From assembly GCA_013399875.1 (NCBI GenBank), contig VXAZ01009369.1:434001-498000 (forward strand): a DNA stretch of 64,000 nucleotides. The letters are read 5' to 3'. Below the pieces are notes generated by a model. It was given only the letters and a program-made list of their open reading frames with translations, did no database searches and had not been told where the DNA came from. The translations under genes were made by a program, and so were the position numbers. Source of the stretch: Gymnorhina tibicen. Taxonomy: Eukaryota > Chordata > Aves > Passeriformes > Artamidae. Below are positions 1-11,640 of the stretch, one piece after another (the stretch's first letter is position 1; every line of letters starts with the position of its first letter).

Positions 1-2404
1 TGAACACAAGAATCAAAATAATTGTTCTGAGAACTCCTAAACATTTTCTTTATACATAGTAAAGAGGAGGAGATGTAACTTGTCCCTGTCACAGAAGAGG
101 AAGAAAGCACGACACTCTCATCAGGCCTGCAAAGGCTGCACAGGCTTTCAGCCTGAAGTCTGGTGGTTCAGTAACAATCAGGTTGCAAGGACCATCTCAG
201 CTTCCTACCTGAACTAAATGCTCCTCTGGCTTTCCATGCTTTTTATCTTTACTTCACGGGTCCTTGAGAGTTCCTGGTTCTTTAGTCAGTCCCTGCAGCA
301 GCCACCTTCTCTCCCCACAGAGTTTGCATTTGTCAGTCTCTGGTACAGAAGTCACCGAGCTTCATCCTGTGCTGCTGTGTTTATGGAGAGCCTCCCTTGA
401 AATTATTTGGAGAGCCACTCATTGTCTACTCCTTCAGATCATCTGCCTTAAGATTCCTCATAAGGAGGATGCATTTAGAAAATCAGCCAATTACACTAAT
501 GGTGGCTAACCTGAGGGGAAGGTAGGAAGAGGGTGGGGGGTTTTAGGTAATGTAATATTTAAATAATAATTATCTATTAGCGTGCGTTTCTAAAATGATT
601 TAAAGTTTAGTTGCATGTTTTTCACCAATCACTCAATTTCATCATTTTTATTAGTTCTTTAGATACAATCTCCAGTTGATTTGGTCTTAAAATAATTTTC
701 CTTCACTAAATAAAAGAGACGATTGAGAACATCTTAATTAAGACTTTGATTCAGAAAACCAGACAAATTAAGTATGTCCTAAAGAGCTATGCGAAACTGG
801 AACCAAAATTACTAGTGCTACTTGTAGTATATTTTTGGCCTGTATGATTTTGTTACCTTTTTCTTAATTGTAAAAGATTATTTCTTTCTCTGCTGGGGAT
901 TTGAGCAGTGAGAGTATTTGAGCCATTAGGTTAAGCTATGGGACAGTCTTTTAGCGCTTTCAGGAAATTTTATTTTTCTTGTTTGCCTTAATTTAAACAT
1001 CATCTGTGATTTGTCATGAGCAAGGAGAAAGGTCATTGACAAGGATGACAATAGTTAGTAGGTTCTATCCAGTGGTAACATGCCCAACATGCTAGCAGTG
1101 TAATTTTTCTTTTAACAGATATGCCAGAGTTCTTACATCTAGAAAGTACTCCTAAAGCATGGAAGAGAGGGCACTGAAAGAGTGTAATGGGTTAGTATGC
1201 AGAATTACTTTGAATAAGTAGGCTTTTGAAAAAGCAGCCTCAAAAAATACGCTGCTTCCTGAGAATGCAGTTTGTAACTTTAATAAGTGCTCTGGATGGT
1301 AAAGTGACAGAAAATGAATGGGATTTAAATCCTTCACTTTGTATCAGGACACATAAATGAGATAGAAATTATCTAGATTTCACAGAGATTAATAATCAGT
1401 CATGTAGGTAGCTATAGCTGGTGCTCGTCCCAGCACATAGCTTTGTTGACTGGCCAGAATATCAAAGACTCATGGAGTTTATTGATTGTTTCTGGATTAT
1501 CTGAAGAAATTGTTTGATAACAGTCCACAATTGTTTTGAAACAATTTCAGACAAATTCACTAAAGCATGTTAGAACTGCTGCTTATCTCCCAGGATCAAA
1601 TGGATAAACAAGGCTTTTGTACATACATTTGAAAAAGCTCTGGGGAAAATGAAGCAGAATTTTATTTGCAAATACAAACTCTGTATCAAAGTCCACCATA
1701 CTGGCAACTTTATTCAAAGGCTTTCTAGATTTATGATTTGTTACAGATAGCATGTATTTTGCACAGAAACTGGATAAATCTGGTGGAGGAAATAGAATCT
1801 ATAATATATGCCTCCCAGACATTCTGTATCCATCAGCAGGATGTGCATAAAATTACAAAGGATGAAACAATTAGGACAAAGGTGTTGTCAAGAAGGTATA
1901 TTACTGGGAGCATGGCATGGCTGGTTTTGGAAAAAGGGGCATAATGAAGAAATATAATGACCAGCTGTTACCAGACAAAAAGGTTTAGGAAGAGAAAACT
2001 GTGCTGAAATTAAAGCTGATGTCCATGCAGTTACTGGGGAGGAAAATGATTATGCTTTTTATTGGCCTGAAGGGGTTGTAAATGAAAATGTTACAGTAGG
2101 ATGTGAATCTTTTAATACAGATGAAGGGCTGAGAATGAACAAATGCCAATTCCCTTCCTAACAAGCTACCTTCAGCTGTAGGGCATATACAGAATAAAAT
2201 TTGTGTTTAAACATGTCATGGGAACCATGTTAGGTATATGTTACATGTGGCTCTCTTATTTGTGAATCCATTACAATGAACAGTGATTAATAAATATATA
2301 TACTATATATATGTATATATAAAAAACCATCCTGATTTATGAAGACTTTGAGTTAGGTGCTTAAACAAAGCTTGTATTTAAGTCCCATTGAATTTAGAGC
2401 TGTG
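1..2404. other. AT-rich non-coding sequence
   Basis: No gene is recognised. Open frames are short and lack family motifs. A polypyrimidine-AG ending near 1119 looks like a splice acceptor, but the frames behind it close quickly and no good donor follows. The stretch contains the AT microsatellite listed separately near 2292. Confidence 0.6.
2292..2325. repeat. (TA)n-rich microsatellite
   Basis: An imperfect TA/TATA run interrupted by C and G, followed by an A6 run. It is simple low-complexity DNA, and length variation between individuals is plausible. Confidence 0.8.
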
Positions 2405-2419
2405 CTTGAATCCTTTTTT

Positions 2420-2480
2420 AATCTGAGACCTTAGGCAGTTACTTTCCTTTTCTGGGCATCATGACATTTCTTGAAACTCA
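2420..2480 (-). repeat. MIR/L2-type ancient SINE remnant (antisense)
   Basis: The words gaccttaggcagttact and ccttttctgggca match, in order, the conserved core of antisense MIR (a 'gacctTgggcaagttactt...cctctctgggcctca' type string). Similarity fades on both sides. This is recognition by eye of a very old element. A RepeatMasker run against amniote MIR, L2 and L3 consensus sequences would decide it. Confidence 0.35.
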
Positions 2481-4274
2481 CATTTTGCAAGACAGAGTCA
2501 ATATGATATGCTACAGAAAAGTATTTTCTCATGAAGGCTTTGTTATTGCTCCCATTTTCTTTCATCTCAAATAAAAATAACTCATGCTGAAAATGCAGTC
2601 TGTGTATACTGGCAATTAAAAACAAATCAGGAAATCTCTCTGCTGTATTAAATCACACATGCCTAGTTATGATTTAACATGCTGGGGAATGAAACCAAAT
2701 TCTGCCCTGAAGTATCAAACACTGCTTTTGTAAACACTAGGTTTCTCATTCAGAATAACTTTTTTCCCCATGCTTATGCTATTGATGTGTGCATCCCAAA
2801 ATTCCTGTGGAGAATGAAATTATTGGGTTGCCTACCAGTAAATACATGTGGTTCCTGTTTAAAACAATGTTCCAGGTAACTGAAAATGAGAAATCTTGGA
2901 GAGAAGCCAGGTTTGTTTTTTCAAATGCAGGCAAGCTATCTTGCAATTGGCTATGCTTCTTCAGTGAAAAGGCAGCAAGAGGAGACATTAAAAATAGAGA
3001 GGAAGCAAGGGAGAGAAAGAGTGTGTGGGAACCTAACACAGCACACTAGGTGCAAGTTCTGCCTTTTTTTTCACGGAAGCAACCCTACTGAAATAACTGC
3101 TGCTGGAAATAAATGTTTATCAAGATAGTCAATAAACAAAAAATAACTGATGTCACAGTACCTCAAAGTGGAGGAGATGTGCCAGAGATTCTAATGTAGG
3201 ACATTCAGCCGAGCTTCTTGGTTGGTCTCATCAAAACAAGTTAATTCTCTTGTTTTTCACAGATCTGTTTGAACTACTGTCTCTCTCTCTAAGCAGTGAG
3301 ACTGAGTTTATGTAAAATATTTTCTCTGAATAAGCACAGAGTCACGAGGCTGAGATCCAAAGCCCATGTAGGCAGTCAGTGAAATCTTTTATGGAGAATT
3401 AATATTGAAAAGTATGATGATTATTATTATTAATATTGACTTCTAAGGGAATATTGAAATAGGCCTAAATGTAGATAGCAAATTCTTATGGCTGCAATAC
3501 AATATGGCAGTAGAAAAAACGACATGGTAATTTGATGCTGGACACAGAGAAGCTGTATCAGAGGGGAAAGAGAGAGCTGCAGGAAAGTGCCAATGTAAAC
3601 ACTACCTGGAATTCCCTTTTTAGATTGCTGGCCAGGATGCATTGCCAGATAAGTGACACCCAAAGCACAGTAAAATACCAGTGAAATGTTCAAGGTAAGA
3701 CTACAGTCTTGAGAACATGTTTTTTTTTCTGAGACTGGCTGAAGAGAAATGTATTTTAAGTGTATAGATTTAAATGCCAAAGAAATGCAAGGATAACAAT
3801 TAGAGAACTTTTGGAACTTCTTAATATGAGAATAAGAGCCTGGTATCAGGGACGCTTGGTGTACTTGTTGACCTTGCATACATTTTTCTCAGCCTCTATC
3901 ATTTAGACTAACTGCTAGATAGGATGTCATTGCAGTGAACTATCTCAGGACACTTGTCATCTCTGACACTTGCAATTAGCCTCATCAGAATGTTAGAACT
4001 ATAGGCTGTTGAGGATATGGCTGCAGGCAGAGGGGAGTCGTAACAGGCACCATGGGAGCCTGTCTCAGTCAGGAGAGCTGGCAAGGCAGCTCGTAAGCTG
4101 CTGCACCAGAGAAGACCCTTGTTCTTTGGGCGTATCATTCAAGACAGACAGGGCCAACTTGCTGCTCAGGCAGAGTAGGAAGTAGCCAGCAGTAGCAGAG
4201 CCAACAGCTTTGCCTATGCCAAAGGGCACAAGGGCTGTTTTTAAGAGGAGAGCTTGCTACATAAACAACAAACT
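2481..4274. other. non-coding sequence
   Basis: No gene is recognised. A good polypyrimidine-AG sits near 3261, but the frames after it close within about ten codons. The interval holds the window's longest open frame (minus strand, 3430-3879, 149 codons). That frame has no recognisable domain, and by a rough estimate it is compatible with chance at this base composition. Confidence 0.55.
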
Positions 4275-4313
4275 CCTGCCTCCTTCCCCTCCTCCCTTCC
4301 TCCTCCTCCTCTG
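4275..4313. repeat. polypyrimidine (CCT/CTC)-rich tract
   Basis: About 39 bases that are almost entirely C and T, dominated by CCT and TCC triplets. It is low-complexity sequence. Such homopurine/homopyrimidine tracts can adopt non-B structure, but nothing here shows a function. Confidence 0.75.
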
Positions 4314-4913
4314 TTCTGTGGCTGAGAAAGGGGCGAGAGTTTGCCAAAAGACAAGCAGCACTAAATTCCTGTTTCATAGACACCTGAAAAAAGGTCCACT
4401 GCTCCATCTCAGTTTGACCCTCATACCCCAGGGTCTCTCAAAATTCTTCCAGCCCCACCATCTGCCCCAGTGCCCATTAGCTGCCTTTTAAGTCCTTTCA
4501 CTCCACTGGTGTGCTCAGCCACCTTAGTCTTTTCCCACCACCAGCTTCCTTACAGTACATTCCCTGGGACAAGTCAGTTCTCTCTGTATAATAAGTTACT
4601 TTGAGGGATTTAGTTTTACCATGCAAAAGTCAGATGATTAGTCACATGAGGCTGATTTTTTACTGCCCCAAAGGGACATCCTAACTTAGGATAGACAAGT
4701 TGATATACTAACTTTCACAGGATGAATGTGAGCCCCATACTAGGTCTGCATCAGCCAGCAGAACATCTCAGGGTGAGCAAGTCTGTAGACCAAAGCAGTT
4801 GGGAGTCCCTGATGTACATGCCTCATGCATTTTGGGAGTTTGTACTCAGCTAGATTTCTTCTGATACAGTCTGGAGTTTAAGTACACAGTAGCATTTGAA
4901 GTGTCACAGATCT

Positions 4914-4965
4914 GCTTTATGCCTGCATGTTCTGATTTGGCTTTATGCCGGCATCTTCTGATTTA
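4914..4965. repeat. 26-bp tandem duplication, two copies
   Basis: Copy 1 spans 4914-4939 and copy 2 spans 4940-4965. They align end to end with three substitutions and no indels. This is a local tandem duplication that has since diverged slightly. Confidence 0.9.
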
Positions 4966-6385
4966 GCTCTGTCTGGAAGGAAACTTTCTTGTGCATTCTG
5001 AGGCAGCTCCACATTGTAACCCAAACCATAGAAAGTTGGGAAGATTCGAATTAAAACTCTGCTGTAGATGCACTCTCAAATGATTTCCAAGTATTCTTAA
5101 GAGTCACTTGTAGGAGATTTGGTTTTCAAAAATCTTTGCAAAGAACAAATTAATTGTATCCATCAGTTTGCTCTTATCTATTGTTGTATTAGTTCTAAGA
5201 ATTTTAATAGGATGGACATGTTTACTATTACAGAAGCTGAATTGTTCAGTTCTTATCATTTTATATTAATCTGTGGTGCTTTTCAACTCTCTATTCAATT
5301 ATGTTCTCATCTGTTTTTCTTTGCACTGAAATAAACAGAGCCAACAAACATAATATTGGCTGTGTAAAGCATCTCATCTCAATCTATCACGTGAATGGAG
5401 GTTGTTTTATGAGAGGAATTTTGAAAGATCTCTGCCAGATTTTTTGCCTTTCAAATGTTTGTACCAGTTGGAACAGTGAACATGTTGCTGAATAGATGGT
5501 GAGTAAAATCTTCCCATTCAGTGAGACTAGGAGATCAGATACTAGATCAGACACCATGTCTAGGAGATTATCTTAGAGGCCTTTCTCGGTCTAAGTGTAA
5601 TTGTCATGGCTCAGTGGGACAACAGGGAGCATAAACAGAGGAAAACAGAGGATTTCCTGTGAATATGTAAGAGGTAGTGGTGGGTGTTGATAGGAGTCAA
5701 TAGAAGAATGAGCCAGGGTCTGCTGCTGAGAAATGTAATGTTTGCATGTCTCTTGTATGGGCTGAAACTAAGGAGGGAGAAGGGTCCTCGGAACTGCACT
5801 GTGAGAAAAGAAAGACTAAAACTTTGAAGAAAGGGCTTCTCTTGAATCTTAGGTTCACACATTCTGATCAGCTTTGCAGCTTGTTATTTTTCACCCTTTC
5901 TTTGACTCCTAGCGATCATGTTCAGGTAAACAATGCTGCTTCTCAGAAAGTTGAGAGTTCCCAGGATATCCCTTTTCAGCAGCCAGAAGCTGGCAGTGCA
6001 GGGCCCTTCTGTGTGTGCATGAAGACTGCAGGTCTGTGAACTCTTGCTGGGGCAGTGAGTTGCCCGTCTGCCCTACTGCAGTGGGGTACCCTGACTATAG
6101 ACTCCAAGGCATCTGGAGAAATGGTAATTTCAATATAAAGGAAGTTATAATTGTGAACATGAGAATAATAGCAGGAAAAAAATCTTGTCCTTTCCATGTA
6201 GAGATGCCGTGCAACACAACAAAGGAACCCTGGCACTGAGTTAAATCTGAACTACTGAGCTCTAAGTAGATGTGCAGGAAAAGATAGCACAAAATAGGCC
6301 AGAGAAAGAAACACAGTTAATTCAAGAGCACCATCTTTCACATGCATTTGTTATGGGGACAGCTAATGAATTTTGATTTTTTTAG
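4966..6385. other. non-coding sequence
   Basis: No gene is recognised. AT-rich with scattered short open frames. One CAG|GTAAAC junction near 5926 lacks a pyrimidine tract and is not counted as a splice signal. Confidence 0.55.
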
Positions 6386-6588
6386 GTCTGATGCAGCCAA
6401 ATTTTGAAAGAAATCGGGATCATTCATACTTTCTCTCTATCAGCAGAAATGTTCGTCCGATAGGATATGATCTCTGTTTGTCATCTGCAATGCATGATGA
6501 AATCCTTTTGAGTCATGTTTTAAAAAATATTAATGAAAGCAAGAAGACAGCTGGAAAAATTGCAAAGAGAAAATGCCAAAACAAATGA
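6386..6588 (+). other. exon-like interval with in-frame stop (unverified)
   Basis: A TTTTGATTTTTTTAG acceptor-like sequence ends at 6385. The frame beginning at 6388 stays open for 66 codons, including two Met residues near its start, and closes with TGA at 6586-6588. The predicted peptide is rich in Lys, Asn and Ser, basic at its C-terminus, and resembles no family I know. No polyadenylation signal is evident close downstream. It could be a lineage-specific terminal exon, but a chance open frame is more likely. Transcript evidence or avian conservation with synonymous bias would be needed. Confidence 0.12.
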
Positions 6589-7569
6589 AGTAACTTTCTT
6601 TAGAAAAATTTTGAAGCAAGGCTTTAAGTGCAATTTAGGACACCACATAGAGGAAATAAGATACAGGACAGAAGATAAGCTTTCTTCTGGAGCTTGAAAT
6701 TAAATTGTGAATCAGCAAGGTACAGAAATATAATGCAAATATTTCAGACAGGAGGTGCTGCAACTAAGTCCCTGTGAATATTATATAGCTAATTACTTTT
6801 ATGTTTTCTGGATAAACCTAATTTTAGGTCTTTTTTAATAGATTCACAAATAATCTTCTGGTAACAGTATTAGTGGTTTAAAGCATCTTCTGTTATTAAA
6901 GTTGGGAATCAATTGCTGCTTACCAAACAAGTTTTGATTTCTGAAAGGCATATCTTATTTATTTATAACATTCTGTCTTAATTAGGATTTAAGGTGATAT
7001 TTTTTTCTCAGACAAAAATGTCAGATAAGGAAAGGTAAAATATAGATGCACTTTTTTTTTCTGAAGCGTAAGCGTTTGATTTTTAGGAAAGGTACTGGTC
7101 TGTGAGGATGCAGAATATCTCAGATCAGAGAAGAGGCTAGAACTAAGATGAAACTGGGGATTGATTGAAGGGCATTGATAAAATGTAACCACTTCCATGA
7201 CATAGAGTTCAAATGACTATATATTACTAGTTTGAAACAAGAAATACACGCAAACTAAGAAAGATAAGAATGCAAACACAGGAAGTTTTGCCAAAAACAA
7301 AGTGAGCTCTCACTGAATTAGTCACCCTATGAAAAATATATCAGGCTTCATTCCAAAATACTCCATTGTCATTCTGAGAAAAACAACTCCAAACAACCTT
7401 GGAATGTCTAAACCAGTTTGAAATGAATCAGTTAGCATTCACATTTTGGAACAGTTCACAAAAATTTTGACAAGCACTATATTATTCTAACAAGTTTCAG
7501 ATTTGACGGATTTGGGTCTTTACACAGAGTTTTGGGGTTATAGATTGAAGCCTGTTTCTCTTTTTGCAG
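6589..7569. other. non-coding sequence
   Basis: AT-rich and without a recognisable gene or repeat. Confidence 0.55.
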
Positions 7570-7627
7570 CTATCCAAATTGGCTGTTGCCATTGTCCCTG
7601 CAACTCTCACATTTTACAGGGAGAAAG
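7570..7627 (+). other. 58-bp exon-like interval (unverified)
   Basis: A strong pyrimidine tract and GCAG acceptor end at 7569, and an AAAG|GTACAA donor-like junction lies at 7627/7628. One frame is open throughout (19 codons plus one base, hydrophobic with many Val, Ala and Leu). The interval is small enough that chance is the leading explanation. Confidence 0.1.
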
Positions 7628-10189
7628 GTACAAAATGCAATCAGTGAACTGAGGAAAAATCAGAGAAGGTAACTTCTGTAGGCTGCAGAGGAGGCATCCA
7701 TGACCTGATAGCCTAAGCATCAGTCTCTTGTAATAATTCATGCATTATCAATGCTGAATAAAAAATAGTCAAAATAAGATCGATGCTGTTGTGAAAGTTT
7801 AAATAGAGCTTTTAATAACTTGCTTTTTAGCCTGCACCCAGCTGAGAGCCTGATGGCGTGGGGTGCAGCAACTCAGGGTATGCCTATCCACCATTCTGGG
7901 GTGCTTTTTCAGCAGGTGCAGGGGATTGTGGATTGTGGGGTACAGCATGGGTCCTCATGAAGTGACAGCATCCACATCTCCCTCGAGGTGTCTGCAAGTA
8001 TCTGAGCTCTCAGGAGAGGAGAGCCTGTGATCCAAACACCACTGTAAGTGTGTGTGCATGAATGTGTACTTAGTTGTGTGTACGGGGTAATAGTCCTTCT
8101 TGGGATTACTTGTAGAAGGCAATTTAGAAACTTACGGGTACTTATGAGCATTTAATGGTATATAATATTATGGTTTATCTGTTTTGTTATTGATACTGGT
8201 CATGATTGCCAGTTAATAATGTCATTAACAAAACACTTTGTTTCTAGTTTGGTTAAGCTATGTGCAATGAGCAGGTTTTCCCTGGGACAGGAGAAGAGAG
8301 GAGAAATCTTTTCAGTTTCAGGAATAGGACAGAACGCAGGTTACCAAAGAAGAGTGGATAGGCAGCCGTACATTAGCAATGCAAATGGAGTGGCAGAGGT
8401 GGATTTATGGGCTACAAAGAAGGAAAAATCTAACCAATGTAGATCATGTTTATGGTAGGAAAATGAAGTTGAAGAGTGAGACCTGGAGAATTTTCAGACA
8501 AGCCCTGCAGAAACACTTTCTCACACATATTGGTGGGGGTCTGAGTAGCGGAAGTAAAGATGAAAACAGAAACTTTCCTGGACCAGGGGAATGGTCAGTA
8601 TTAGCTGCATTTGAAGGCATTGGGGAGATACATCGTGAAAAGCCTGACAAGTTTCATGGAGCAACTGAAGTTGCCAGCTGAGGTGATGAAGAGATAGAAA
8701 GAGCAAAGACTGGACTCAGTAAGGAAAGCGCTAAGGAGAGATGCCCTGGTAAATGATAAAAAAGAGCATAGATGGAAAGGCTCATTTCAGGAGTGGAAGT
8801 GAATCTGCTCTTGTTTTTCATGGCTTTGGAGAGAACACATACTTTAGTGTAGACCTGAGCAGTAAGAGCTAGGTTGCTCTAAAAGGAAGGGGCATGACTG
8901 CTCCATATCCTTTGACTATATCTGTACCACTGCTGCAGCACTTGTCTTATCCCTGCATGCAAATCTCTGGGAACAAGACTAGAAACTGAACCTTGAAAGA
9001 ATTAAAAAACCTTGGTAATTTTCAGGAAAAACTGAGAATGTGTGGCATCACTAAGATTATACCAGTAAAAAAACCCTACCACTTTTTACAGCCGTACAAT
9101 TTATGGGATTCTATATTTATGTGGTGATATTGTTTATTATGCTTACAAAGTAGCTACTTCCTCTTAAAAATCTCTCACTTTAATAATCTGCACAGGTTTT
9201 TGGATACACTGAAATGTTACATTCTTGAATATTTTTTAACTTCATCCAACTCTCCTAATGGCAGGTAAAGTCTTTTTGTTTAAGTTGTTGGTTTGCAATC
9301 AGAGACTAATGATGGCATTTCTGACCAAAAATAAATTGAAAAATATTAGTTTTGCACTATAAAAATAATTGAAAACTATTTTAGATGTGCTGATTTGGAA
9401 GTATGAAATGGCTTACTGAGATTCTCAGTGCTTTTTCTTATTGATAGTATAAATATAATTAATAATTCTCAATCATTTTCAAATCATTCAATAACAATCG
9501 AAGCCCATTTTCTTGCACTTTAACTTTGATAAACTTTTTCAGTATGAAAACGTGTGAATATTGAAATTATTTATATATATATTTTATGTATAAATAGCTT
9601 TAAGTCACAAGGAAATTTATGTAGAAAACCTTTGAAGGAAAATATTATATTGTGATTTTTTACATAAAGTGTAATTGTGAAAGTTATGACTAGATAGGTA
9701 AAATACCAACCCTTATTAAATAAGCTAAAGCTCTTGCTTTCACATATACCTAAAAATCTAATGTCAAACTGACAGTAACTTAAATAGTGTTGGAAGAAGT
9801 TGGTTCAGCATGACTTTTGGCACCTTTTGTTCCTTGTCTGATACTTTCTGGAGTAGAACACTTTTTTTCCTTTACCAGTTTTATGAAAAGTTTGTTAGCT
9901 TTTATAGCTCTTCCTTTCCTATCATAAATTAAAAGGCTTAGGGAGGAGTTGCTCCCTTGAGTTACTTCTAAGTTCCGAAAGTTTTGGCACAACCAACTTT
10001 TAATGTTCAGTAACTTTCTACGAGCTTTCTGAGAGACCTGCATCAGCTTCATCCTGTAACTTTGGGATTGCATTTACTGTTCCAAAGAGGAGTGGGCTTT
10101 CAGTTTGGCACAGAGGCAGTGTGGTCTGATCGGTGTTGTCAAGTGTGTGCTGCTCACAAGTTACTGGAATGAGGAGGTAGCCAAGAAAA
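7628..10189. other. non-coding sequence with small AT microsatellite
   Basis: No gene is recognised. A short TA-rich run lies at 9569-9592. The purine-rich stretch at about 8300-8700 carries several overlapping short frames on both strands, which is typical of stop-poor composition rather than coding. Confidence 0.55.
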
Positions 10190-10203
10190 GTTGCTATGGT
10201 GAG
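10190..10203 (+). promoter_or_regulatory. RFX X-box-like site
   Basis: GTTGCTATGGTGAG matches the RFX-family X-box (GTTGCYATGGYRAC type) in both half-sites except for the last base. RFX factors control ciliary and MHC class II genes among others. A single match in 64 kb is weak evidence, though a related inverted pair occurs near 21.5 kb. Confidence 0.3.
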
Positions 10204-10569
10204 GGATTGTTTGGATTTTAAAAAAATAGGGAGGAGGGCAGCACAGACCTACCACCAAGAATGACTCTGTTGTGATGGTGTATTATGAATCAAAATAACA
10301 TAAATACTGTGTTAGTAAAATGACAGTTCTGAAGGCAGTGGTGATGTAGGGCTGAAAACAGATTAAGGTAAAAAGAAGTGAAAGGAATTGCCTTGGGAAT
10401 TAATAAAGATAAGGATGGAAGATTTAATTTTTAGATCAGACCTATAATTAATTTTCAATTGGTAGTAACTAAGCTGTATCATATGAGTGGTAGTAGTTGA
10501 AAAGGGAGACCAGACTTTGGGGGAAAACCTAATGAAACTGTGACTAATTATTACATAGGTTTTGAGCCC

Positions 10570-10800
10570 CCCAAAGTATTTTCTATGGCAATTTCAAGGC
10601 TTCATCCTGTGCATTATTTAAATTATTTTTCAGGTAAACCAGACTGGCTTCATCCTAACATTGCAGATTTCTCACACGGTTAATGAAGCCATTGTCTTTG
10701 GGGTGGCTGGTCCCCTCCCCTCCAGTCAAATTCATATAACAATGGTCTGATATGCAAACCATCCTGTCATCCCTTTTAATTCAGTGATGCTTTTGAACCT
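10570..10800. promoter_or_regulatory. enhancer-like block with SOX and POU motifs
   Basis: The block has a SOX-type CATTGTC followed by CTTTG at 10690-10700, a consensus AACAATGG at 10738-10745, and an octamer-like TATGCAAAC at 10751-10759, six bases after the SOX site. It also includes homeodomain-type AT words and a C-rich tract. Paired SOX and POU sites are a known enhancer arrangement in neural and pluripotent cells. That this block is conserved or active is inference from motif density alone. Confidence 0.3.
10622..10639 (+). other. recursive-splice-like junction
   Basis: A pyrimidine-rich tract runs directly into CAG|GTAAAC (junction 10633/10634), so an acceptor abuts a donor with no exon between. 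This is the signature of recursive (zero-length exon) splice sites in very long vertebrate introns. It would matter only if the window lies in an intron transcribed on the plus strand, which cannot be shown here. Confidence 0.2.
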
Positions 10801-11474
10801 TACTAGATTGGAGAATGCTCCTTATTTTGAAAATCTTTCCTCATGGGGTGGGGAACCAAGTTTGATTGACTGCTTGCTTGGAGATCTGTGCAAACCAGCA
10901 TTCATCCAATTTGCTGTCAGCTGCTTATAGTCATGCACATCCTTATCAGATGCTGTGCTTCCAGACAAGAAAATACATCAGTGCTTTGCTATTTTTTTTC
11001 TTTCTATTTTCTTTTTTTTTACCAAACTGTGCCAGCCTTCAACAGAGAGAGTGAGGAAGTGGGAGGAAGAGGTTTTTTCCTTGGCTGGCGTGGTGCAGGT
11101 AGTGCAGTGGGGATCACTGCCCAGGTGACACTGCAAGGGATGGGTCTTGTGAGACAGTATGCCACATAATGGAGTGTGGGAATGACAAAGGAAGCACCCG
11201 AGCCAGTGGGGGTTGGGCACTGGGGTACACAGGACTTATGAAGAGAGGCCCAGCTCTAAAATGGGCCAGAACTTGTGGTGGATCTTCCACCTGTCAGCTG
11301 CAGGAGACAGGGGAATTGGAACAAGAGTTTGGGCAGTGAACAGAAGAGAAGTACTTTAACTGCCAAGAGTGTAAGTTTTTTGTGATCAGTGCTGTAGGGC
11401 AGCTTAGACCAGTATCTGCACAGCTGAACAAGCCATAAATAAATTACCCGTAATACCCTGTTCTTAGATAATGC
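10801..11474. other. non-coding sequence
   Basis: No gene is recognised. It includes T-rich low-complexity sequence at 10990-11025 and a G-rich stretch at 11060-11230 that gives overlapping short frames. Confidence 0.55.
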
Positions 11475-11640
11475 TCTCCACCCATAGGTTTCAAAGTTCT
11501 TTCCAAAGAAGTCTGGTATTATTATTCATACTTTTCTGACATGGAAGCTATGGTAGTAGACAAGGGAATGACTTCTCCGTGGTTACCCAGCAAAGCAGTG
11601 ATACACCTGGGACAAGGACACAGTTCTCCCAAATGCCATC
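11475..11640 (+). repeat. MIR/L2/L3-type ancient retroelement remnant (sense)
   Basis: The ordered words are a 'caaagttctttccaaag' segment (compare caaagcactttacaaag), then TATTATTATTCAT, then a diverged 'ttttacagatgaggaaactgaggca' equivalent, then 'ggttacccagcaaagcagtg' (compare ggtcacacagcaagtcagtgg) and 'cctgggacaaggacacag' (compare the gggattagaacccag segment). The order and spacing are those of amniote MIR/L2 tails. The element is heavily diverged and has no coding capacity. Confidence 0.5.

Noticed and set aside
3430..3879. Longest open frame in the window (149 codons, minus strand)
   Set aside because: No recognisable domain. By a rough stop-codon frequency estimate for this composition, about one frame of this size is expected by chance in 64 kb.
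5926..5935. Second recursive-splice-like CAG|GTAAAC
   Set aside because: There is no pyrimidine tract before the CAG, so it is not an acceptor.
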